A DNA stretch of 64,000 nucleotides from Mya arenaria (lineage: Eukaryota > Mollusca > Bivalvia > Myida > Myidae): positions 23,574,637 through 23,638,636 of the forward strand of contig NC_069127.1 in NCBI RefSeq assembly GCF_026914265.1, written 5' to 3'. Below, in pieces: positions 19,891 through 30,911 of this stretch. Made by a program: the position numbers and the translations under genes. Numbering within the stretch: the first letter of the stretch is position 1; every line of letters starts with the position of its first letter. The notes beneath the pieces were generated by a model. That model searched no databases and was not told where the DNA came from. It saw only the letters and a list, made by a program, of their open reading frames with translations.

Positions 19891-20652
19891 AACTTGACCA
19901 GTACACCACTCACCTTATACATGTAATTGTTTTGGTGAGAGAAATTGACTCAAGACACCTTTTCTGCCTCTGAAAGAATAAGATTTTTTCACTTAAGGCA
20001 AATCATTACATTACAGTTCATGTACATGTACTGTTCACTTAATATGTAAAGGTGTACACAGCATAAAAAGATCAAATAAACATCACTTTTTTGTGACTAC
20101 ATGTATATATCATTTTGATGAGATTGTTCATTGTAAACAATGCAAAATCAAATAAATTATACAACACTTAGTTATCTTCTTCACTTTGAAATAAGAGTTG
20201 AACTACTCTGTATTGGATAATCTAATACATGTATTACAAAAGCGATGCAAAACTCCCAATATACATCAGTTACGTTTAATAAGATGTTGTTTTTTTTAAA
20301 ACATGTTCACATTTCAGCACCCTGCTGTTTGATGTTATATCTTCCTTTTTTTCAATATTTACTTGGGTCTCGGAAAAAGCAGGAACTGTCTAATGGCACC
20401 TTCGAATCTTGACAGTTAATAACATTAAACAAATATATAAGTGGTATTTCTGCACCTGAATTCACCGAAATGAGATTTTAATAAAACATAAATAAAGTCG
20501 TTACAATCGTATCTTGACCCCCGTTCTTCATTTCCATCACTGATTTTGGTAATAGAAAGCATGATTCTCAGAATTTTATGTCAGATTTGTTTACTGTTCT
20601 CACATTTTATCAACAATAAGTGAATAATTAAGTCACTAAGTCTGGAAGCATT

Positions 20653-22210
20653 TAAAGCTGCACTCTCACAGATTGAATGTTTTGCCATTTTTTAATTTGT
20701 TATGGGCTTGGAGTGAGCCAATTTATGCAAAAATTCATGTAAACCATATAAGACTGCTTACTAAAATTAGATCACAGATTTTTATATTTAAGGTAAAAAA
20801 ATTGATGTTTTATGCATTTTTCTTAAACCGTTTAGTAGGGTTAAACCAAAAACCATATCTATATTTTCTTTGGCCTACAAAAGTAAGGTCTTCAATATTG
20901 AAGATTCTTGAGTCTCGACTCAGATGAAGGCAATGAATAACAACTACCTTCTATGAATAATTGATCAAAATCAAAATGATCTTATAAAAATGTTGTTATT
21001 CTTTGGATATTAATCAAAGATGAATTTCACTTTCCATGTTGATGCTCTTAGAAATATAAGAAATATATAAAGAAATACTTTTTGTTTAGCCATCGCAGTC
21101 AGTGTATTAATACGTCCAGTTATTAAATTTAACAAACAGAATAGAACTTCTATAATCACATATTTTTGTTAAAAAGTCCCTTGAAGTAAGATCAGGCTTA
21201 CTAAATCAGTGAATGTAAACCACGGATGAAGTGCATTCCTATAATCCCCTCCCCACTCCATGACAGGGCATTAACAAAGGGCAGTCTATGCTGCTTAAAG
21301 AGCACGCCCTTCGTTTAATTACCACAGTTTGATAAAGTGATTAGTTTTATCAAACACTTTGACAAACGTGTTTCCAATATAATGTTTTGACAGTGCTCCG
21401 TCAGACAGTCATTTTATGAAAAGGTTTGTAGAAGTGTTTCAAGAAACTAAACTCTCAATCAAACTCTGGTAAAAGACCGAAGGCAGGACTCCGTAAGCGT
21501 TGTAGACTAAGCTATGTTTCATTTAAAATTGTGAAGAAATAGTGAAGTTATCTTTGTTTAATGTATTCATTCGAAGCAAGATATTGCCTTCGACGTAGCA
21601 TTTATGAAGCAATTTATCACTTGGTATACACACACTTAAAATGTCAATATTTAATCACATTTATAAGTCATTTTTACCTTCTCATTGATTATTTATATAT
21701 TTTTTTCCACATATATGTATGTTGTAATGTGTAATTATTTTTGTTTGTTATAACATTGTTAATACATATTGAGAAATTGTGTTAAAATATGTTTGTGTTG
21801 TGATGAATTATGACTTTTTGTCAAAATATTGTCTGTGACTGTCTTATATTCAAAAATTAAACAAGAAATCAGTGTAAGAATTTTAACATTGCTACACATG
21901 TACATGTAAGTATAGATAATTTTTAATTCTTACATACACTGCTACATGTATGTGTTCAGTAAACATGACTGCGGCTAATGTTTGCTGTTTGGTTCCTGCT
22001 ACAATGTATGAGCTGCGTTGCAACAGTGATTCAAAACAAAACAGTTTGATAATGTCTTAGATTCTTCTGAGTTTCTGAATATGAAAAACTGCAATCTGAT
22101 TTTGGTCATAAGTCTTATATCACTGGTTTCCATAATTTTTTACATAAATCTGCACAATCCAAGACAAAAAAGTTGTCAAACCCTTCAATCTGTGAGAGTG
22201 CAGCTGTAAA
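20653..22210. mobile_element. AGCTGCACTCTCACAG foldback MITE, interrupted
   Basis: The left half is at 20653-20870 and the right half at about 22060-22210; both match 27957-28325 and 59713-60072. The roughly 1.2 kb between them includes a one-sided copy of the 5264-5688 MITE (about 21320-21640) and AT-rich filler. Confidence 0.6.
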
Positions 22211-22429
22211 CTTCTCACAATATATGGACAATAATTAATTGGTAAAGTGGATTTGCCTTACATGATTGTGTAATGAAGGTTAAGAATATGTGACATTAAT
22301 GTAACAAATCATTACAATGTAGAACGTCTGACCGTGAAAAGAGACCAGGTGCCATAGGTTAAACAAAGACAGGTTATTTTTTAAGCTTTTTTCCTCATTT
22401 AAAGACCAAAGTTTCTTATCTTGTCAATT

Positions 22430-22665
22430 ATGCACCAGTCAATTGTAACCACGGCCCCCCAGGTCCAGGGATATACCAGGGATAGCCGGGGAAATGGGCA
22501 ATGTTTTTACCTTCTGCAGTGCTGGGTAAATGTGATGATTTTGTCTTTACACCATATTAGCAGGGATTGGGCCTTACCTAAGGTCCCTTAGGTGCAGGGG
22601 CATTTGAAAGGGATTTTACCATCAGCTCATCCCTGCAGGGCAGAAATTTACCTGGGCTCAATCTT
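22430..22665. mobile_element. Truncated relative of the TGCACCAGTCAATTG MITE
   Basis: It starts ATTA-TGCACCAGTCAATTGTAACC and runs colinear with the left half of the complete copy at 38815-39201 (shared GGGATA, TTTTTACCTTC and CAGTGC.GGGT blocks). No matching right end is seen. Confidence 0.5.
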
Positions 22666-24123
22666 CAGAAAAAAATCCAAATAAAAAAATAATAATAAAA
22701 AAATGTTTTTTTTAATTTAGAAAGTCTTTTTACATGCACTGGTTTATTTTCAACATCCTAATAAATTATGCGATGTAAAGTTTTTTTGATAATTGAACTC
22801 GGGCATCATTGATTTGCATCACATTCAGATATCTGTATGAAATATTATCTGTCATGATCCATTTATTGCAATAGATAAACCCAAGGATTGATATTTCAAC
22901 CATTTTGGGTCTTTTAAGGGGAAATAAACTAATATAAAATCATTTCCTAATTCGCAGGAGACTAGACAGCTTTTTCTTTGAACTGTAAAATTTCCTAATT
23001 TCAGCATTTTCCTGACACAAAATTCCCAAAATGTCTAGGGTCTTTTTCCCAAATTGAGCAGAAAAAGCCTTGAGCAGATTCATAAAATGTTGTATTTTTT
23101 ATTTTTCAGGGTCAAGACTGATTTTACTGCATATATATATAATTAAAGCAAGCCAGGGGCGTTGTTTGGGATCTGCATCATACTTCCAAGTCTCTGTGGT
23201 CAATCTGTGAGAGTGCAGCTTAAAGTCTTACCAGAAGTTGCTTTAAACAGCACATACTAAAGTGCTGACAAGTAAGCTGACGATATAGAAATAGAACAGA
23301 GTTGCTGACCAATTGCTGACCATATAGCCAAAGAAGGAGATAAATTAAAAAAAGTTTTGGAATTAAAGGTTTTCAAGACTTATTTTGTTTAATTTATTTT
23401 ATATACTCCTTATAGTGTAGTATAAACGGATGTCTGTGTATTTTTTTTTGAAAATGGCATTTCATTGAAATGAATCAAGTTATATTTTTTTGCTGGTACA
23501 TGTATGTTGAAAATATCGTGTATTTAATTACTTTTTAAGGTGTTTCATTTACAATTGTTTGAAAGCAATTATAATAATTGTGAATTAAGCTTTAAATGTT
23601 AGCCTCACTACCAGTGAAAAACTATCTGCACTTAATCAAAGAACGATCAAAAGAATATTATCATATTATCATGTAATATGTGTAGTTACAAATCCTTAAA
23701 ACTAATTGTGACTTGTTTAGTGCATATATATAGCATAATAAAATATTCATATGATGCAAATAAATAAAGCATGAATCATGAATGGCAAAATGAGTGTAAT
23801 CTTCTCATTTTTATTAATTATTTGTTCATTAACTTGTATAGTCAAAATCATGTTAAAGAATGAATGCTAACACTGTGCCACAATTAAGTTGTCACATTTC
23901 GCACCAAGCCTCTCAGGGTGTTGATTTGTTGTACATGGTCATTATATTTCATGGTCCAGTGCTGCGCATATAGATGACCAAGTACTGCCTCATTCAGAAT
24001 TTACTGATGAATTTCTTAGCTGACCAATGTAACATATAGGGAACCTCGACGCAAACTTTAACATAAATTCCAAGTAGAAAAAGGGGCATAATTTTGTCAA
24101 AATGCTTGATAGAGTTACCTCCT

Positions 24124-25251
24124 CAGGGTTCCCTCTGGCGATCGCCATTGTCGCCATTTGCGACAAAATCGCAAAAGTGGCAACAACTTTTCAAATTTGG
24201 CAAATTTATGGCGACAACCTTTTTTTTCTAAAATATTTTCTTAAAATGACGTAAGTGGTGCCCATTCGGCCTGCATGATAATCGATTCCGTCACTGTCAT
24301 AAATCAAGCGCATCTGCTGGTGCGACAACAAACATTAATCCGATAATTAGGGCGAGCAGTCACGGCCCAGTCAGCACCTCGCTAATTATTGCAGAATTTT
24401 ATTGCTTTCAGGGATAAACAATGACATCCTTTAACTGTTATGTCTCTTATAAGGCTATTAGCAAACAATTTTTATATTAATATTTAGCTCTACAGCTTTG
24501 TTGTTGCGTAATTATCGTGTTAGTTTTAAAAATGCAAATCATAGAATTTTATGTTGTCGGAAAGTCACGTGATATGCAACTTTCGTAATGACATTTACAT
24601 GCTAAGAATAGATTTGCTTTAGGTTTTGTCGCAATTTGTAATTGCTATAAATGCAGCATACTAAGGGTTCAAACAGATCAACAGAAATCATTGGGTAAGC
24701 TTACAAATAAATAGAATTAATCCCATTTGATTAAGGCTTGTAATAAGTTGGCTGGAGTAAAGAGTAGGTAGACGAATTTCTATTAGGAAAGTTATGGCCC
24801 TAGTTTGACAATGTATATTTCTTTGAGTTTTCATTTATTTTAAATTTATCTCATAATTTCACAATTGTATTCTTTAATTATGACACTATTGTATGCAGGC
24901 ATTAGACTGAAATCAACATATTGATGTTAATGTCACATTTTTTGCAATATTTTCATATTTTTTTTTATTTATATACTAGTCCATATACAATGTATATTTT
25001 GTCAATAGAATAACAATTTGCTAATATCTTGTGCTTCATGTACAACAAAATGTTATGTTTTTGCACGACAATGTGCTAATTAAATGCAATTTAAGGCTCT
25101 TAAAATGCTTAAACCCCATGATCTTCATCCTTGGCCCCCAAAAGGGCGCTGCCCTAGACCCGTAAGGGGGCCTTTTGCGACCCCCCCTTAACCCCCCCCC
25201 CCCCCCGCGAAAAAAGTGGCGATAACTTTTTAGAACCCAGGGGGAACCCTG
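24124..25251. mobile_element. hAT-like non-autonomous element with CAGGGTTCCC ends, nested
   Basis: The termini CAGGGTTCCCTCTGG and CCAGGGGGAACCCTG are inverted repeats, with inner blocks (TGGCGA..., AAAAGTGGC) also mirrored. It interrupts a repeat whose unbroken sister runs through 25330-25560 (TTACCTCCTCCTGTGTACAG there). The flanks TACCTCCT and CTCCTCCT are compatible with an 8-bp hAT duplication that has diverged or lies in a small CCT repeat. Confidence 0.6.
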
Positions 25252-25575
25252 CTCCTCCTGTGTACAGGTTGGGGGGCATGATGGTGAACAAGTGTGCAAA
25301 GTTTCAAAGCCAGATGTCAATGGACTTTGAAAATATTTGAGGTGGTACGCACACTTTAACGTAAATTCTTAGTAGAAAAAGGGGCATAATTTTGTCAAAA
25401 TGCTTGATAGATTTACCTCCTCCTGTGTACAGGTTTGGGGCATGATGGTGAACAAGTGTGCAAAGTTTCAAATCCATATGTCAATGGACTTTGAAAATAT
25501 TGAGGTTGTACACAAACTCTTACAAAAACGTTTTACATAACATACGCAGACGCCGATGCTCGGGTGACTAGGATA
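25252..25575. repeat. Tandem-unit repeat ending in a GAGCTAAA hairpin (Helitron-like end)
   Basis: Two units share AAAAAGGGGCATAATTTTGTC and GGTGAACAAGTGTGCAAAG; one unit is split by the element at 24124-25251. The 3' end GATAGCTCTCCTTATTCTTA then GTCGAGCTAAA is the same type of end as at 13000-13051 and 17890-17946. Confidence 0.45.
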
Positions 25576-25746
25576 GCTCTCCTTATTCTTAGAAAAGTCG
25601 AGCTAAAAATAAAAAAAAACCTTAAAATTTCAATAATATTTTTTTTTCCACCTTTGTCTATATGGTCAGCAATTGGTCAGCAAGTCTCCTCTATTTCTAT
25701 ATCGTCAGCTAATCGGTCAGCACTTTAGCACGACCCGCTTTAAACA

Positions 25747-27455
25747 ATGCTAAGAGTGTGCTTACTAAACAGAAACATGTTTGCTTACCGAATATCCCGA
25801 TTGCGCAAGATATGCATGACCTGTACATTTCGTTCATTGCATTTTATATGGCTGAAAGCGTCGGACATAAAGCTACATTGTACTGCTAGAATTTGTAAGT
25901 TATTTTCGTATTTCCTGGTTCTCGGCTTTGTAGTTTATTGTAATAGTCAAAACGTCTATACCATTAACGGATTTTACGTTTTAATACAAAAAAATAATTA
26001 GTGTATAATGAGTATGGGGGTTGTCAGGTCATTTCAAAGCTTCGTAGCTTTCAACAGTTTTCTATCACTGTTTCACGGTCAGAAAAGGCTCACAACACAG
26101 TACATTACTAGGGGATCATGTGATTGGCGTTTGATAGGATGTATATAAGGGGCACAGCAATTTGACATTCGGCCGGCCCGTTCTCACAGCCAAAATAATT
26201 TAATTGGTTTGAGATGCTGGGGGAGGGGGTCCCCCTTCCAATTTTATTAATATCTAGTTCGAAATGGTGCATGTCGAGCGTATGTAATTACTTTCCTCAT
26301 CCGATATTAACAATAATAGTAAACTTTGAAGATTTAACGGGGGGGGGGGCTCCAACTCCCTAAAACCGCTATTGCATTTCCATTACTGCATATAAGCTTC
26401 TTACAAGGTGGGTAGGGGGTGATGTGGTAAATATGCTGTCCGCAAATGAACTATTTTCGATCTGCGTAATCCCAAATTGACCTTAGCTACGCGCCTGTAT
26501 GTCATGTGTATTAAACATGTTTTATGATATATTGCTAAGAAATCATTTCGACCGACCATAACCTAAAACCACCAGTGTAATGTACTTAAAACAGTCGTGG
26601 ACAGATCAAATGATACTCATGCTTCAGTTTGGTTTTAATTGATTTGTTCCATCACATCACAAAATATATGCATGTTGCACTGTCATCTCATTGAAATTCT
26701 ACTGAATATTGATATTTGTCCAAGTTTTTTTTCCATTTACTACTTGTTTTAATGAAATTTGATTTATTGAATTTATCATCCGAACCTGAGACGCTATTCT
26801 AAAGATAAGTAATGACTTTGCACACGTCAAAGGTTACGTTGCACGTGCCCTTGTTTTTGATAATGCGAAATACTAGTGTGGTCGACTCCATAGCATGCAC
26901 AAAAGATTTACCATTTATTAGACAGTTTAAACAGTTTATTTTAACAATGCATATATAGAAATAATGTCCACGAATATACATATGAAAAATGTATTCATTC
27001 ACAAGCGGCCAAGAAATCACAACAAAAATCACAATATATAAAAAATAGGAAAATCATTGGACAGAATCCCAAAATCCCAAACAAAAATATTCGTAAATAT
27101 AAATAATATATAATAATTAATAATCAATAATAAAAAAGAAAGCGATAGCGAAAGGATAGTGTGTTTAAAAGTTGATTTTGTGGATGTACATATTCTAGTC
27201 AATTTATGATAGTAATAGAACACATTTCTTAATTTGAAAGTCTAATGAAAAAGCATGGCTAAATTTCTATTTAATTTAACATTATTTGACTGCATTATAT
27301 GTTTGGTTGTGGCATTAACATATTTTTTTATGAAAAGACATTAATTTACGCCTTATTGGGGGTTACATGCAAGATCTTGACTTTTTGAGTATTGAAATCA
27401 TCGCAATGATAAAAAGTGTTTTAGTACATGTAGTTGCTACTGTTGTCTGTCAGTT
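25747..27455. other. Intergenic, no gene seen
   Basis: 25750-25990 is a diverged relative of 2285-2545. A G-tract lies at 26340-26348, and a fragment resembling a CTACGCGCCTG transposon end lies near 26490. The rest is AT-rich. I see no clear polyadenylation hexamer for the OAS gene within the first 100 bases below its stop. Confidence 0.35.
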
Positions 27456-30400
27456 TTACTGCCAACGGTTGCGCGTATTACGAAGCTGACACAGAAGCGG
27501 TTTACGTAACCAGGCGCGTGCTTCCATGGCAACGTCTTCCCAGTCCCACGCGGTGTCGAACAGGCCGTGGTACATGTCGTTGTATGGATTGGTCGGGTCC
27601 ATTATGTACGGCGGGGATCTAAATAAAAATACAACAGATTGGTATTGGCAGATCATCTTAGTTCGTTAGATATGTACATTATGGAAGTTTATGAAGTTTA
27701 ATTATACGATAATGCGATATTTTTTTCGATGTCATTTGGAATTGTGTTGGCATGTGTGTTGGTTGGTAAAGGAACATCATCTTAGTCAGTTACATTTGTC
27801 GCGAACTCCGCGAATACTGTTTTTAAAACATTTATATCTTTGTATAATTGATAGTTCATGTGGAATATTATGTTAAATAATTATAACTTTGATCTTTGGT
27901 AGCTAAAAATAACGTATACTGTTTGTATTGCTCCGGTGTATTTTTTCGTCATGCCAGCTGCACTCTCACAGATTGAACGTTTAGACAACTTTTGTTTGTT
28001 TTTTTTTGTCTTGGAACGAGCCAATTTTTTCGAAAATGCATGTAAACTAGTTATATAAGACTGCTGACAAAAATTAGATCGCAGATTTTTATATTTAAGT
28101 TCAATAATGATGTTGTATGCTGTTGTATGCATTTTTCTTAAACCGTTACTAACGGTTTAAGCCATAAAACATTAATTTTCGAACGGAAATACGAAAATCT
28201 GCAATCTGATCTTTTGTCAGCAGTCTTATATCACTGGTTTGCAAATATTTAAGCAAAAATTAACTCATTCCAAGACCAACCTTAAAACAGTTGTCAAAAC
28301 GGTAAATCTGTGAGAGTTCAGCTTTAATCTTTTTGTTTACTTTATTTGTTTGCACCGTTGAGGTTTTACATAACGGCTCTCACCGGCGCCATTGCTCCGT
28401 TAGCATGTACTTCCATGTTTCCCGCAATCCTCCTGCATTTCATGTGTAGTTGGCGGGAATAATTAGTATATAAATCGGCGCGCAAGTTGTACCATAGAGA
28501 TCATTATAATTGGACCTACCGGACTTACATTTATCAGTTTATATTGGATTAAAAAGGTGTTTAAAATATATATTTGGACTTTTACTAAATATTGGTGGTT
28601 ATACAGAAATATACCTTTGTGGCTAATTTTGTGTACGAATAAAAGGGAAATTCAAGTAAGAACAAATTCTAAATGTGTTTTGGGGATCTCTCAACTCCGG
28701 TGTGGCAAGTTCGGGGCCTAATAAAATGAAACTTCTCCACAACATTATGGAAATGTATGAATTGTTTGATTATACTTTTGTGATGTAATTTGAAATTGTG
28801 TTCGAATGAGTGCGGACGTGCATACTGTTTCGCACCTAGGACCAATTAGGCTACGTGCCAGTCAACTGTGGCTATATACAGGGGCGTAGCTAGCCTCTTT
28901 TCATGTCGATTCATAATTGTGCTTAGGGGGATTCATTCTGAGGTTTCTGGGGTGTTTTCTTTTGTACTGGAAAATGGATTTTTTTAGGATTATGTAGTCA
29001 AGTACGCATACTGCAACTTCCGCTGATTTGCTTAGATTGTTTTTGTCAGAATCATGTGGATTCAGCCGCGTACTCGCGTATAGGCTGCTACGCGCCTGAA
29101 TTATGAATTACCTTATCCTTAAAAGTCTTGAGGAGTACTTCATCTGATCAGGAAATGTTGCCTTCAGCTGCTGGTGCTCCACCAACAACGTCAGCACCGC
29201 GTGCAGAGCATGTGCCATGTTAAAACTTTCCGGTTTGCCAGCTTGGTTCCACGCATGTAAGATAACCAACTCCAGTGTGTATGAACTAGGCCACTTCCTG
29301 TTTTTGACTGACTACAATTTCAAACAAAATCTATATAAGAGTTTTTCGGAGAAAAAAATGGTATTCCGGGGTTAGAATGATTCTTCATCTACGGAATAAA
29401 TTGTTTTCCCTCTTGTGGCGGGGTTCCCATATATATAATATTCACTTTTTTTCTCGTAAAATGTTAGGATTCGCTTGGATGCACACTGTTTTACACATTA
29501 TTAAACGTTGTATTTATAAAACTACATGTATACACAAATAGTGATGTACACACATGTTTTGTAAAACGCATGGTCTTCGTTATTGGTAACCATTGGCCTG
29601 TCCTGTACTGTCCTTGCCCTTCATGGAACAAGTCGCTGCCCTTAATGCACTAGTCAATTGCACCACGCCCCCCCCCCACACCTGGAAGTTAAAAACACGG
29701 CCCATTTCCCCGGCTATACCCGGTATACCCCTGACCTGGGGCAGGGGGGGGGTAGTTACAATTGACTGGTGCATAATAATACCTTCATTTTGACGTCCTC
29801 CCAGTATTTTATAATGCGAATCAGGTCCTTGACCTTGGCGGGGAGAGCTTTGATGATCTCCACTTGCAGTGGTCCTAAGGTCACGGAATATTCGTGAATA
29901 TTGGCACCAGGGCGGGACATCTTGTCGTAGATTTCTTTTGGTATAACACCTGGAGGGTACAGATATATAGTTTAAAACAAACACACAGCAATCAAAATCG
30001 TAAAACAAAATTACACTATGCGTCTAACCTCGTAACCGCATGTCACCCCCGAGGCAACTATTACTATTATCATTCTTTGCCGAAAATAGCTGAGAGTAAT
30101 CCGATTGATAATTATACAACAAAAGAAGAAGTAGAAGAAGAAGAAGAAGAAGAAAAAGAAGAAGAAGAAGAAGAAGAAGAAGAAGAAGAAGAAGAAGAAG
30201 AAGAAGAAGAAGAAGGAAGAAGAAGGAGAAGGAGAAAAATGTTATTAGTGATATTTCTGCGGTTAATCACCTTAAATAAAATTTATACCGATTTCGAGCA
30301 GATCAACAGCTGGAAGAATGTCCACCGACTGTGTGACGCCCCCTCCCGTGAGCTCCACCTGGACGGAGTAACTTGTGACCCTCTCCAGGCGCGCTTCTCC

Positions 30401-30871
30401 GTATCTCACTAGGTAGGTCTGGAGTTCGGCTAGGAGCGCCTTAATGTCCTTGAGCAAGGCTTCAACGTCGGTGTACGCCGCTAACATCAGCACGAGGTCT
30501 ATGTCCGACTTTCCACGGACCGCTGTGCCCTTTCCCAATGACCCAGACTAATCGTGGTGTGGAAAAATGCAAATAACTCACAAAACTGTGGATATGAATA
30601 TAAATAAATAAAAATCCCTATTTCTACACTTATTCTTTTTTACGGTATGCCGGTGTAACGTTGTAAACTGACCCCCATAGAATAATGACCCCCCGGTCAT
30701 TATTTTATATAGAATAATGACCCCTTTCTATAAAATACTGACACCCCTTATAAAATAATGACCCCCCGATTTTATCTATAAAATATTGACCCCCACCTAA
30801 CCTATTACTAACATACTCTATGTCATTTCAAGTCACTGTCGTGTTTCTATTGCTTATATTTGTTGTTGTTG

Positions 30872-30911
<40 letters not shown>

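Larger units (their letters stand above)
23240..25746. mobile_element. Mutator-like non-autonomous transposon with 10-bp target duplication
   Basis: GCTTTAAACA occurs at 23240-23249 and again at 25737-25746. Between them the ends are inverted repeats of about 75 bp (AAAGTGCTGAC, AGCTGACGATATAGAAATAG, GCTGACCAATTGCTGACCAT). Joining the two flanks across one copy of the duplication gives a sequence colinear with the related repeat at 2280-2335, which acts as an empty site. A 9-10-bp duplication with long terminal repeats is typical of Mutator-like elements. No transposase is present; the interior is filled by other repeats. Confidence 0.75.

Noticed and set aside
29894-30412. 172-aa frame with a Glu tract
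   Set aside because: It reads through a (GAA)n microsatellite in OAS intron 2 and antisense to exons 2 and 3 of that gene.
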